DNA from: Paenibacillus segetis
GTDB taxonomy: Bacteria; Bacillota; Bacilli; Paenibacillales; Paenibacillaceae
Direction: 5' to 3'
Length of the DNA: 64,000 nucleotides
Assembly: GCF_014639155.1 (NCBI RefSeq)
Contig: NZ_BMFT01000005.1
Location: forward strand, 62,001-126,000
Position 1 is the first letter of the stretch, and each line of letters starts with the position of its first letter. The notes under the pieces were generated by a model that did no database searches, was not told where the DNA came from, and worked only from the letters and a program-made list of their open reading frames with translations. Shown here piece after piece: positions 51,535 through 60,862 of this stretch. Made by a program: the position numbers and the translations under genes.

Positions 51535-52626
51535 CTAGTTTGCAAAAGTGTAGTTATCGTTGGTCTTTTTCAACATTTCCTTGAATCCCGAAGTACCATA
51601 GAGCTTCTTATCCTTCGTAATAAACAATGCCTCAGCGTCAGGCGTATTCTCAATAAATTTAAGTCCTTCATCAATACCAAGCACGAATAATGTTGTGGAC
51701 AAGGCATCGGCATCGGTGGAACGAGAGGTTACGATTGTAACGCTACTGATGTTGTTATCGACTGGATATCCGGTTCTCGGATCGAGGATATGCTGGTACA
51801 TCTTGCCGTCCTCTATAAAGAAGCGCTCGTAGATCCCTGAAGTGACAATCGTTTTGTCTTCGACTTGAATCGTACCAATTCCATTTCCTCTTTCTTTATC
51901 AGGATCTTGGACACCAATTGTCCATTTCTTTCCACCAGGCTTGCTTCCCATAGCGAATACATTGCCACCGAGGTCGATGATGGCGCTATGGAATCCTTTA
52001 TCCGCTAGGTAATCGTAAATGACATCGGCCGCATAACCTTTACCAATAGAACCAAGATCGATATCCATCCCTTTTTCTTGCAAATATATCTCGTGTTTAT
52101 CATCATTCATCTCAATTTTGCGGTAGTCACAGCGTTGCAAGGCTTCTTCGATGTCTGCTACCGCAGGGACATGTGCACCTTCATGACCAATATTCCAGAG
52201 ACCAACAAGCTTTCCGATGGCGGGGTCAAACATTCCGTTGGTTCGTTCAGCGTAACTTAGCGCTTTGGAGACCAAGTCGTAAGTGTCTGTTGAAACTTGA
52301 ACTGGTGCAATTCCAGCATTGGCGATGACCTTGGAAATTTCACTTGTCTCTTGATTACGGCTGATCTTCATGTCGATATTTTTTAGAATATCCTCAATAT
52401 CTTTTAAATTGTCCTTGGTTGCCCTGGTATCGTATATCTTCACATTCACGATCGTATCGAATATAAAGTAGGTTTGAGACATGGGTTCAAGTGTTTCGTA
52501 CTGAGTCAGATTTCCAGCCGAGTTATTAGTAGACTCCGTCGTATTCTTGTTGCCAAAACAACCGCTTAAAAGGCTGGCACATAATGCTAGTACGGTGAGG
52601 GTAATCGCTATTTTTGATTTTTTCAT
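51535..52626 (-). CDS. apbE: FAD:protein FMN transferase lipoprotein (ApbE/FmnB-like), copy 2
   Basis: This 363-residue lipoprotein (lipobox LLSGCFG) is closely similar to copy 1 along its whole length: YFIFDTIVNVKIYD, DIDLGSIGKGYAAD, IIDLGGNVFAMGSK, HILDPRTGYPVDNN and STDADALST. It should attach FMN to extracellular proteins. It is divergent from the eetA-like gene, so this copy is the natural counterpart of FmnB, the ApbE of the Listeria electron-transfer locus. Residue differences between the copies are scattered, so neither looks inactive. Confidence 0.92.
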   Translation of the reverse strand: MKKSKIAITLTVLALCASLLSGCFGNKNTTESTNNSAGNLTQYETLEPMSQTYFIFDTIVNVKIYDTRATKDNLKDIEDILKNIDMKISRNQETSEISKVIANAGIAPVQVSTDTYDLVSKALSYAERTNGMFDPAIGKLVGLWNIGHEGAHVPAVADIEEALQRCDYRKIEMNDDKHEIYLQEKGMDIDLGSIGKGYAADVIYDYLADKGFHSAIIDLGGNVFAMGSKPGGKKWTIGVQDPDKERGNGIGTIQVEDKTIVTSGIYERFFIEDGKMYQHILDPRTGYPVDNNISSVTIVTSRSTDADALSTTLFVLGIDEGLKFIENTPDAEALFITKDKKLYGTSGFKEMLKKTNDNYTFAN

Positions 52627-52847
52627 ATATAGAAGCCTCTTTTCTCCCTTTCATTTCGACATTGATTTTAGCAGATCGACGTAGGTTTCACAAACGAAAG
52701 ATAAACCCATAATATGTATTATGAAGTGAGGATTTTGTGAAAAGAAGTAAAATGCGAGAAATAGCACATGTTCCGCATTGAAGGTTAACCTAGTTACATG
52801 TATAATGAATAAGATTTATATAATCAAAAAATAAGGGAGTTTGCCTC

Positions 52848-53234
52848 ATGAAACGCGGAGATATCCTACTAATCGGGTTAATCGTTATCGTTGCACTGGC
52901 ATTTCTAATTCCTAGGTGGTTTGAGCCAAGTGAAAAAAATCACAACGAACCCCGGGTTGCTAACATTACGGTTGATGGAAAGCTATTCAAAACAGTGGAA
53001 CTAACAAAAGAAGAGCAGACAATCGATGTAAAAACAGAATTTGGGTATAATATTTTAAAGGTTCACGACTATGGGATTGAAATGATCGATGCTGATTGTC
53101 CAGATAAGGTGTGTTTAACATTTGGATTTGTAGAGCGAAATGGAGGGACTATCGTTTGCCTACCACATCGACTCATGGTTGAAATTGAAGGGGCGCCTGG
53201 GGAAGGGGATGGCATAGATGTCATCGTTAAATGA
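52848..53234 (+). CDS. eetA: NusG domain II protein (EetA-like)
   Basis: This 128-residue protein has one N-terminal helix (about 5-23) and an extracellular NusG_II domain with the Cys motif DCPDKVC and a third Cys in TIVCLPHR. In Listeria, EetA is a membrane protein of this type needed for extracellular electron transfer; its biochemical role is not established. It overlaps the next gene by 17 bases and opens the operon. The assignment rests on domain type plus the neighbouring genes. Confidence 0.8.
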   Translation: MKRGDILLIGLIVIVALAFLIPRWFEPSEKNHNEPRVANITVDGKLFKTVELTKEEQTIDVKTEFGYNILKVHDYGIEMIDADCPDKVCLTFGFVERNGGTIVCLPHRLMVEIEGAPGEGDGIDVIVK

Positions 53235-53772
53235 GCAGTCCAGCTTAGCATTAAAAAGAACGGTGATCGTTGCGATCTTCGCCGCAGTATCTGTAGTTCT
53301 AAGTCTTGTAGAGATGTATATTCCAGTTAATATGAGTGTGCCAGGTGCGAAACTTGGCCTTGCTAATATTATGGTCCTGACTTGTCTTTATTTTCTGCGG
53401 GCTAGGGATGCATTTATGATGGTTATACTTAAGACACTATTGACGGCGTTTATATTCGGTACCTTTTCTAGTTTCTTATTCAGTATTATGGGGGCGTTAT
53501 TCAGCTTTGCCGCGATGTGGTTCCTATTAGCTGTGGGACGAAATAAACTCAGTGTGATCGGAATTAGTATTATCGGAGGAATTGCTCACAACTTTGGACA
53601 ACTTACGGCTGCTGCACTCTACTTTCAAAGTATGAATATTTTCTACTATCTACCTATGCTTATGATTATGGGGGTTCTGACGGGTATCGCAGTAGGTATC
53701 GCAGTGAGATATTTGATACCTGCCCTCTCTAAACTGTCATTGTTTGATGGGTTTCTAGCGGAGTCATCCTGA
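53218..53772 (+). CDS. eetB: Gx transporter family membrane protein (EetB-like)
   Basis: This 184-residue protein has about five helices and belongs to the Gx transporter/HPP-synthase-component-I-labelled family: SVVLSLVEMYIPVNMSVPGAKLGLANIMVLTCLY, GGIAHNFGQLTAAAL. The fold is like ECF transporter substrate-binding (S) components. Its adjacency to ECF ATPases and EcfT suggests it could act as an S subunit, or with EetA in electron transfer as in Listeria. Confidence 0.82.
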   Translation: MSSLNEQSSLALKRTVIVAIFAAVSVVLSLVEMYIPVNMSVPGAKLGLANIMVLTCLYFLRARDAFMMVILKTLLTAFIFGTFSSFLFSIMGALFSFAAMWFLLAVGRNKLSVIGISIIGGIAHNFGQLTAAALYFQSMNIFYYLPMLMIMGVLTGIAVGIAVRYLIPALSKLSLFDGFLAESS

Positions 53773-53821
53773 ATGGTTGCAAGTGACAGTGATGTAAGCT
53801 GTCAAGAAAGGGGAAGAGGTC

Positions 53822-54661
53822 ATGGAAGGAACAGAACTAGCCTATGATCTGCAGCAGGTTTCCTTCGCCTACGAACCGGAGCATCCGGTCCTCAGCGATG
53901 TGACACTAAGCATAACTTCCGGGAGCTGGGTGTCCCTGGTTGGTGCTAACGGTAGCGGTAAATCGACGCTCGCCAAGCTTCTTGGCGGGCTTCTTGCTGT
54001 GAGTGCCGGAAAGATTATTGTAGAAGGCACTCCACTGCAGCGAGAGACAGCGTCGCAGATCATGCCTCGGATTGGGATGGTATTCCAGAATCCAGATAAC
54101 CAATTCATCGGAGCCACGGTTGAGGAAGACATCGCTTTTGGGTTGGAAGGTCAGTGCTTGCCACGTACAGAAATGGTGGCTAGGGTGAACCGTTATGCAC
54201 AGAAGCTAGGAATTGAGCACTTATTATCCAAGCATCCATCTGAGCTATCAGGAGGTCAGAAGCAGCGGGTAGCAGTAGCTGCGATTCTGGCGATGGAGCC
54301 TGCAATTATTATTTTTGATGAAGCATCTTCCATGTTGGATGAGCAAGCTCGAGGTGAGTTACTGAAGATTTTGCAAGAGATGAGAAGCAGTGGCAAGTAT
54401 ACGATGGTATCTATAACGCATGATGCTGAAGAAATTATGGCGTCGGACCGAGCGATAGTACTTCGTGATGGAACCATTGCAGCTGATCTAGACCCAAACT
54501 CTTTATTTAGGGACGAGGAATTATTGAATTCCTGTCGCTTAATTGCTCCTTACCACATTCGGTTGATAGAGGAACTTGAGAGAAGAGGAATTAGGGTTCC
54601 AAATTTACCTTGTGACGGGGAGGTGGATGGGGCAATATGGCCATTACTTTCGAGCAAGTAA
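53822..54661 (+). CDS. ecfA1: ECF transporter ATPase EcfA1-like
   Basis: This 279-residue ATPase has Walker A GANGSGKST, GMVFQNPDNQFIGATVEEDIAFGLE (the ECF ATPase Q-loop), signature LSGGQKQR and Walker B IIIFDEASSMLD. It pairs with the next ATPase, whose gene it overlaps by 25 bases. A locus-specific ECF module next to EetB is unusual because bacilli generally have a shared ECF module near the ribosomal protein genes. Confidence 0.9.
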   Translation: MEGTELAYDLQQVSFAYEPEHPVLSDVTLSITSGSWVSLVGANGSGKSTLAKLLGGLLAVSAGKIIVEGTPLQRETASQIMPRIGMVFQNPDNQFIGATVEEDIAFGLEGQCLPRTEMVARVNRYAQKLGIEHLLSKHPSELSGGQKQRVAVAAILAMEPAIIIFDEASSMLDEQARGELLKILQEMRSSGKYTMVSITHDAEEIMASDRAIVLRDGTIAADLDPNSLFRDEELLNSCRLIAPYHIRLIEELERRGIRVPNLPCDGEVDGAIWPLLSSK

Positions 54662-55521
54662 GTTATGCTTATGATGATAAGAGTCTCTGGCGACATGGTG
54701 CAATTGAGAATATAGATTTGCATGTGAGTGATGGTGAGTTTGTGGGGATTGTCGGTGCTTCAGGTTCGGGAAAATCAACATTATTGCAGCACCTTAACGG
54801 CATTCTGAAGCCAACAGAAGGTAAAGTTCAAGTCTTTGACATTGTGATGGCAGCAGGAGAAAAAGCACCTAAACTAACGGAGCTACGGCGACGGGTTGGA
54901 TTAGTATTTCAATTCCCTGAGCATCAGTTATTTGAAGATACGGTAGAGAAGGACCTCTGCTTCGGACCCCTTAATTTTGGAAGTTCTCTAGAGGAAGCGA
55001 AGGAACAAGCACGTAAGGCACTTGCTATGGTTGGTTTGGACGATTCATTTCTCTCGCGGAACCCATTTCACTTGAGTGGTGGTCAAATGCGTAAGGTTGC
55101 CATTGCTTCTATACTAGCTATGGATCCCGATGTGATTGCGCTTGATGAACCAACAGCAACATTAGATCCACAAAGCCGGGCTGAGCTGGCGGAGGTATTG
55201 TACCGACTCAAAAAAGATCAAGGAAAGACCGTGATTGTCGTTACACACCGGATGGAAGAAATGTTGCCTTATGTAGATCAATGGGTTGTCATGCAGGAGG
55301 GAAATAAGATCTTTCAGGGATCAGCTGCACAGATCGTTCGAGAAGCGAAAAATCTTGAAGATCGTGGACTTACCCTCCCATCATGCATTTCATTATGGAA
55401 TCAGATTGCTGCGCGATTGGGTCTGGAAGCAGAAGAGCCCTGTTTGACCATTGAGGCCCTGGCGTCAAGGCTAGAGGGTTTGCTTCGTGTGCGGGATGCA
55501 GCAGAGGGAGGTGACGGTTAA
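54637..55521 (+). CDS. ecfA2: ECF transporter ATPase EcfA2-like
   Basis: This is the second, 294-residue ATPase, with GASGSGKST, GLVFQFPEHQLFEDTVEKDLCFGP, signature LSGGQMRK and Walker B VIALDEPTATLD, the FQFPEHQLF version typical of EcfA2. The C-terminal 90 residues form the dimerisation domain. It is separated from ecfT by three bases. Confidence 0.9.
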   Translation: MAITFEQVSYAYDDKSLWRHGAIENIDLHVSDGEFVGIVGASGSGKSTLLQHLNGILKPTEGKVQVFDIVMAAGEKAPKLTELRRRVGLVFQFPEHQLFEDTVEKDLCFGPLNFGSSLEEAKEQARKALAMVGLDDSFLSRNPFHLSGGQMRKVAIASILAMDPDVIALDEPTATLDPQSRAELAEVLYRLKKDQGKTVIVVTHRMEEMLPYVDQWVVMQEGNKIFQGSAAQIVREAKNLEDRGLTLPSCISLWNQIAARLGLEAEEPCLTIEALASRLEGLLRVRDAAEGGDG

Positions 55522-55524
55522 CGA

Positions 55525-56325
55525 ATGCGAAACAAATTGTTATTTGGGAGAAGCATTGATACAGGTTCTTGGGTTCACAAGGTAGACCCAAGGGCGAAGT
55601 TAACCGGCATGTTTCTTTATCTAGTTGCTCTCGTTATCGTCAATTCATGGCTCGCGTTAGGTCTCGCTGTGGTCTTCTCTTTAGCCTATATGCTATCAAC
55701 ACGTATCCCACTTAAATATTATGCGAAGGCGGCAAAGCCGCTTTGGATGCTTATGGTATTTATCTTTATCGTTCAATGTCTCTCGATAAAGGAAGGTACT
55801 ATTTTGCTTACTTTAGGTTCATGGCGTCTATATTCCGGTGGACTGAACAGTGGGTTAATCGCTGCACTTCGAATGGCTTTATTGGTCTCTTTTACGGCGA
55901 TTCTCACATTTACCACAACACCTGGACTGCTTAATCAGGGATTGTCAGGTGTATTGAAGCCATTTCGTAAAATAGGGATTTCTTCCGAGCGCTTAACGCT
56001 TATGATGGGGATTGCGCTTAGATTCATTCCAACGATTCTCGATGAGACGCACAAAATTCTAAAAGCACAAGCGGCTCGTGGGGCTGATCTGAAAGAATTG
56101 CCTTGGAAGGAAAAAGGCCGATTATTAGTTTCTCTGCTTGTCCCGGTAACAGTAGGAGCGTTCCGCCGTGCGGAGGAATTGGTTCTCTCGATGGAGTCAC
56201 GAGGATATATCGTCGGAGCACCGCGCTCGGAATATCATCTATTGAACTGGACTAAGCGGGATAGCTTGTTTGTCCTTTCTTATGTACTGCTAGCCAGTAT
56301 AATAGCCTTTTACAGATTCATGTAA
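55525..56325 (+). CDS. ecfT: ECF transporter transmembrane coupling protein (EcfT, candidate FmnA)
   Basis: This 266-residue protein has five to six helices and two coupling-helix motifs with the Ala-Arg-Gly signature, KAQAARGADL (about residue 181) and SMESRGY (about 221). EcfT couples the two ATPases to an S component. In the Listeria electron-transfer locus an EcfT-type protein, FmnA, helps bring flavin out for FMN attachment, so this one may have that role. A general vitamin-uptake role cannot be excluded. Confidence 0.88.
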   Translation: MRNKLLFGRSIDTGSWVHKVDPRAKLTGMFLYLVALVIVNSWLALGLAVVFSLAYMLSTRIPLKYYAKAAKPLWMLMVFIFIVQCLSIKEGTILLTLGSWRLYSGGLNSGLIAALRMALLVSFTAILTFTTTPGLLNQGLSGVLKPFRKIGISSERLTLMMGIALRFIPTILDETHKILKAQAARGADLKELPWKEKGRLLVSLLVPVTVGAFRRAEELVLSMESRGYIVGAPRSEYHLLNWTKRDSLFVLSYVLLASIIAFYRFM

Positions 56326-56422
56326 TGTGTAGTTCTAACCAAGTCATCTATTGATCACAAAGTCAAAGTAATCCTGTTTCTAATGCACAGACACATACTA
56401 CGGATACAGAGGGGGAAACGCT

Positions 56423-58408
56423 GTGGCTCGTTATTTTAATGGAAAAGAAGTTGAATTACTTGCACCGGTAGGAACATTTGATATTTTCAAAGAAGTGATT
56501 GTGGCAAATTGTGATGCTGTATATCTCGGGGGCCCGAGTTTAAATATGCGTCTTATGCGAAAGGGTTATAACTTTACTTTTGAGGAAATTGTTGAAGCAG
56601 TTCAAATTGCACATGATTTAGGCAAAAAGGTGTATGTCACGGTTAACAATCTACTCAGTGAAGGCGAGTTAGACGAGGCGCGGGAATATTTGAAATTTCT
56701 CGAAACAGCCGGTCCGGATGGCCTAATTGTTCAGGATTACGCAATATTAGCTTTGATTAAGGAAATGAATTTGTCCCTTGATGTCCATTCTTCTGTCATG
56801 ATGAATGTGCATAACGTGGAAATGGTTAAGGCGCTTAAAGAGATGGGGGTTAAGCGGGTTGTTACGTCACGAGAGATGGATCTGATGACGACGAGACACC
56901 TATTGGCGGAGACTGGTATGGAACTAGAGTATTTTGTGCATGGTGATATGTGCTCTGTGCATGGTGCTAACTGCTATTTCAGTTCATCCGTATTCGGGAT
57001 GAGTAGTAATCGAGGAAAATGTCTGAAGCCTTGTCGCTGGGATTATCGGATCAAGAAAGATGGTTATATCTACCCTTCAGAGTATCCACTCGCTGTCAAA
57101 GACATGTTTATGTATGAGCATATTCCAGAACTAATTCACGGAGGAATTACCTCTTTCAAAATAGAAGGTCGGATGCGTGATGCTGCTTTTGTTCTTATGC
57201 TTGTGAATGCTTATGGAGACGCTATAGACCGTTATATTGACGATCCAATCGGCTTTGAGCGAAATCGAGATACAAGCCTGCTATATGAGAATCGTAAACG
57301 CGATTTTTCCACAGGGTATGCATTTGGTCGCCCAGGTCTTTCGTACATTAACAAACGTTATGAAGGAACAGGAAAGTTCTACAGTACAGGCAAGGTATTC
57401 AGTACACCAACGCAAGAGCGCGAACTTAGTGCGAAGCGTTTAGAGAAAATCTCCGAGAAGTTAACTAGCATTCGGCAATCGAAGACTTCAGGTGTAACGG
57501 AATTGTCAGTGCATGTGAACAATATGGCACAAGCCAAGGTTGCCCTAGAGGAAGGCGCGAATCACATTTACTTGTCCGGAGATGTATTTGAGCCAGATCG
57601 TCCTTTTTCGAAAGCCGATTTGCTAGAACTAGGCACAATAAAAGGGAAAAGCAAGATATACTTGGGTCTTCCAAGAATGATGACTGAGCTACAATTTGAA
57701 ATGTATGACGCCTTGTTATCCGGTGAACGTTTACCTATCGACGGTATTTTGGTTACGAATCTTGGGGCTATTCATAAGTTTGCATCTAGTGGTTATCCTC
57801 TAGTAGGGGACTTCAACTTAAATATATCTAACCCATTGGCGGCAGAACTCTATAACTCTCTTGGAGTTGAACGCCTTACCATGTCTATGGAGCTCCCACT
57901 AAATGACTTTGCCTTATTGCTGGAGAACGCTAAGGTGCCGATGGAAGCTATTGTTCATGGATCTCCTGTTGTTATGTATATGGAGCATGATTTATATGAG
58001 AATACGGAAGCTTTTGAAGCTATTGGTGAAGAAGACAATCACTATGTCGATAACAGTGTGCTAGTGCTGATGACGGATAAAGGCGAAAACCCAGTGTACC
58101 GTGATGTTCATGGTCGTTGTCATTTAACGCTTGCTAAGGAATTAAATCTCCTCTCGCTGGTCCAAGAACTGAGTGACGCTGGTTTGGCCGTATGTCGTAT
58201 TGAAGGCGCAACGTATAGACCTGAGCAGCTTAGAGACATTGTACGTGCTTATAGAACCACATTGGATCAATTGGGGGTAGGGAAGCAGTTTGTCGAACTA
58301 AGCCCTGTATATGCTGGTTATACACTCGGAGCACTTCAATTTGATGGTAATCATGGTAACGAAGAAGTTGAACGCTCAAATGAAGAGGCGGAGGCTGTCC
58401 GGAGCTAG
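56423..58408 (+). CDS. U32 family protein (collagenase-like peptidase family, probable Fe-S enzyme)
   Basis: This 661-residue U32 protein starts VELLAPVGTFDIFKEVI and has the family core DVHSSVMMNVHN, HGDMCSVHGANCYFSSSVFGMSSNRGKCLKPCRW and SFKIEGRMRD. The four Cys match those that bind a 4Fe-4S cluster in U32 relatives UbiU, UbiV, RlhA and TrhP, which are oxygen-independent hydroxylation or RNA-modifying enzymes; few U32 proteins are proven peptidases. A C-terminal half repeats a TIM-barrel-like pattern. Its place in a quinone and electron-transfer locus makes a quinone-related role worth testing. GTG start follows AGAGGGGGA. Confidence 0.8.
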   Translation: MARYFNGKEVELLAPVGTFDIFKEVIVANCDAVYLGGPSLNMRLMRKGYNFTFEEIVEAVQIAHDLGKKVYVTVNNLLSEGELDEAREYLKFLETAGPDGLIVQDYAILALIKEMNLSLDVHSSVMMNVHNVEMVKALKEMGVKRVVTSREMDLMTTRHLLAETGMELEYFVHGDMCSVHGANCYFSSSVFGMSSNRGKCLKPCRWDYRIKKDGYIYPSEYPLAVKDMFMYEHIPELIHGGITSFKIEGRMRDAAFVLMLVNAYGDAIDRYIDDPIGFERNRDTSLLYENRKRDFSTGYAFGRPGLSYINKRYEGTGKFYSTGKVFSTPTQERELSAKRLEKISEKLTSIRQSKTSGVTELSVHVNNMAQAKVALEEGANHIYLSGDVFEPDRPFSKADLLELGTIKGKSKIYLGLPRMMTELQFEMYDALLSGERLPIDGILVTNLGAIHKFASSGYPLVGDFNLNISNPLAAELYNSLGVERLTMSMELPLNDFALLLENAKVPMEAIVHGSPVVMYMEHDLYENTEAFEAIGEEDNHYVDNSVLVLMTDKGENPVYRDVHGRCHLTLAKELNLLSLVQELSDAGLAVCRIEGATYRPEQLRDIVRAYRTTLDQLGVGKQFVELSPVYAGYTLGALQFDGNHGNEEVERSNEEAEAVRS

Positions 58409-58503
58409 TTGTAATTCTATTGGTACCTGCCAAATCGTGAGTTCTTGAACCATGGTAGGTGAAGTTTTTCACACAACTATGAACAGGAAAGGGAGCGAAA
58501 AGT

Positions 58504-59793
58504 ATGCATAATTACATTGGACCTGAGAATGTTCTCCAGAAGCGTCAGCAATATTTCTATCCTTGTACTAGTCATTTCTACCGGAATCCACCGCAATTGG
58601 TGAAGGGGGAAATGCAATATTTATACGGTCATGACGGCAAATGCTATTGTGATTTTTTCGCAGGAGTATCTGTTGTGGCAAGCGGGCATTGTAATCCGGA
58701 AATTGCAGAGCAAACGGCTGAACAGTTGAAGACGCTGCAGCATACTTGCACGATCTATCTGACCCAGCCTAACGTTGATTTAGCTGAAAGACTAGCTGGA
58801 GTTCTACCAGGTGATCTCAAACGGACGTTCTTCGTGAACAGTGGCTCAGAGGCGAATGAAGGGGCCTTAACACTGGCACGCTTGCATACAGGCCGACGTG
58901 GCTTCATTGCATTGGAGCAGGGTTTACATGGACGCACATACTTGACGATGAGCGTTACGGGGATACAAATGTGGCGAACCGATCCACAGCTTGAACATGA
59001 GAAGGATGTTACATTTATCCCACGGCCTTATGAACGGGATGTAGATGCGGATGTCACCGCTCGTCGTTCTCTGGATGCCTTGAAGGCAGTACTGGAACAA
59101 AAGGGCGGGGAGATCGCCGCTATGATCGCTGAGCCGATTCAGGGGAACGCAGGAATTATCGTTCCGCCAGCATGGTACTTCCCTGAAGTGAAGGCGCTCT
59201 TGAAGCAGTATGGCGTTCTGCTCATTGCAGATGAGATACAAACTGGGTTCGGTCGAACGGGCTCTATGTTTGCGATGACTCGCCTAGGGGCGGAACCTGA
59301 TATCCTTACTATGGCCAAAGCTTTAGGCAGCGGTATTCCAATCGCAGGTTTTGCGACTACGGATGAAATTGCGGCAAGCTACAATCGTCCGTCCGCTTCA
59401 ACATTTGGAGGCAATCCTGTCTCCTCTGCTACCGCTCTGGCGGTGTTAGATTACATCGAAGCTCATAATCTACCCGATCGGGCGGAGCAGCTCGGAGCGC
59501 AATTACAGGAGGGCCTTCAAGCTATCGCTAATCGTTATCCAGAAATAATCAGCGAAGTGCGCGGAGCGGGACTTATGGTTGGTGCTGAATTATGCTGGGG
59601 AGATACTCAGAGGGGAGCAGGACTAGTTGACGATGTGCTGGAAGAGATGAAGGATCGTGGATACATCATCGGTAAAAATGGTGTTGATCGTAACGTGCTG
59701 GCCTTCCAGCCTCCTCTGGTGATCACAGAGGAAAACATTCAAGGTATGCTTACCGCACTAGAGGACACACTGTCGGTATTGGTGAAAGCTTAA
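58504..59793 (+). CDS. Class III PLP-dependent aminotransferase
   Basis: This 429-residue enzyme has the PLP-phosphate region NSGSEANEGAL (about 117-127), IADEIQTGFGRTG (the Asp contacting PLP) and Lys in TMAKALGSGIPI. It resembles ornithine/GABA/alanine-glyoxylate type transaminases; the substrate cannot be set. AAAGGGAG precedes the ATG. It lies between the U32 gene and the UbiA gene on the same strand, so it is probably cotranscribed with at least the latter. Confidence 0.85.
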   Translation: MHNYIGPENVLQKRQQYFYPCTSHFYRNPPQLVKGEMQYLYGHDGKCYCDFFAGVSVVASGHCNPEIAEQTAEQLKTLQHTCTIYLTQPNVDLAERLAGVLPGDLKRTFFVNSGSEANEGALTLARLHTGRRGFIALEQGLHGRTYLTMSVTGIQMWRTDPQLEHEKDVTFIPRPYERDVDADVTARRSLDALKAVLEQKGGEIAAMIAEPIQGNAGIIVPPAWYFPEVKALLKQYGVLLIADEIQTGFGRTGSMFAMTRLGAEPDILTMAKALGSGIPIAGFATTDEIAASYNRPSASTFGGNPVSSATALAVLDYIEAHNLPDRAEQLGAQLQEGLQAIANRYPEIISEVRGAGLMVGAELCWGDTQRGAGLVDDVLEEMKDRGYIIGKNGVDRNVLAFQPPLVITEENIQGMLTALEDTLSVLVKA

Positions 59794-59919
59794 TTAATAG
59801 GTAGTTCAAAAAGCCATCTATTGATTACGAAGTATATCGAGAAGAAGAAAGTAGTAAGAAAGCGCGTGGTGGACGGTATCGCTGTTCCCAGTGTCGTTGT
59901 AACTAGGAGAGTGAGTAGG

Positions 59920-60795
59920 ATGGAGCAAGCCAGAAAAATTACGAACAAAATTAAACTTTACGGTGAGTTAGTTATGTTCTCACACACCTTGTTTTCACTG
60001 CCCTTTGCCATCATTGCGATGGTATGGGCCGCTGAAGGCTGGCCGTCGTGGCATGTCATGTTGTGGGGACTGATTGCTCTTATCGGCGCTAGAAACGGCG
60101 CAAATGCTTTTAATCGTGTAGTAGACCGTGTGTTTGACGAGAAAAATCCACGTACCGCCCATCGACATCTACCACGGCGGTTATTGGAGTCGAAGGAAGT
60201 GTTATTGTTCGTAGTGATAAACTACGGCATCTTTATTCTCGCTTCGTCCATGCTGAATATGCTATGTCTTATCTTATCGCCAGTAGCTATATTTCTGATC
60301 TCATCGTATTCTTATACGAAGCGGTTTACTTATTTAAGTCACCTGTATCTTGGCTTTACTATTGCATCGGCTCCAATCGGTGCGTGGTTCGCTGTAACTG
60401 GAGAGTTTGCTTTTACTCCGTTTATATTGGGAACCATCGTTATGCTATGGATCGCTGGTTTTGATATCATCTATGGGTCTCAGGATATCGAATTCGACAA
60501 GAATCATGGACTCTGGTCCATTCCTAGTGCATTTGGTCTGAAGAATGGACTAAGAATTGCAGCTGGATTACATTTTATAATGGTTCTCCTGTTGATCGCA
60601 CTCATACCGATTAGGCACCTCAGTTGGATCTACATCATCGGTATTGTGATTGCAATTATTCTACTGATGACCGAGCATAAGATTATCAAGCCAAGTAACC
60701 GTAAAGTAATGAACGTTGCATCATATAATCTAAATCAAGTGATCAGCATGGTCATCTTATTCAGTACCTTAGCCGACTACTTCCTGTTATCTTAA
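59920..60795 (+). CDS. dmkA: UbiA family prenyltransferase (DmkA candidate)
   Basis: From ATG 59920 (AGGAG upstream) the protein has 291 residues and about eight helices. The two Mg-prenyl-diphosphate motifs are NAFNRVVDRVFDEKNPRTAHR (Asp-rich loop 1) and DIIYGSQDIEFDKNH (loop 2). The loop-1 form is that of UbiA/MqnP-type enzymes rather than MenA. In context it would prenylate an aromatic headgroup for the quinone used by Ndh2 in extracellular electron transfer. An open extension to 59821 has a basic, atypical N-terminus and is not preferred. Confidence 0.82.
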   Translation: MEQARKITNKIKLYGELVMFSHTLFSLPFAIIAMVWAAEGWPSWHVMLWGLIALIGARNGANAFNRVVDRVFDEKNPRTAHRHLPRRLLESKEVLLFVVINYGIFILASSMLNMLCLILSPVAIFLISSYSYTKRFTYLSHLYLGFTIASAPIGAWFAVTGEFAFTPFILGTIVMLWIAGFDIIYGSQDIEFDKNHGLWSIPSAFGLKNGLRIAAGLHFIMVLLLIALIPIRHLSWIYIIGIVIAIILLMTEHKIIKPSNRKVMNVASYNLNQVISMVILFSTLADYFLLS

Positions 60796-60805
60796 TCTCC
60801 ATACC

Positions 60806-60843
60806 AAAAAGGCAGGCTCACCATTGTGAGCCTGCCTTTTTTA
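60806..60843. terminator. Bidirectional terminator between dmkA and dmkB
   Basis: GGCAGGCTCAC pairs with GTGAGCCTGCC, flanked by A5 and T6. Confidence 0.93.
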
Positions 60844-60862
60844 TCTTTTCTTCTCTTATAAA

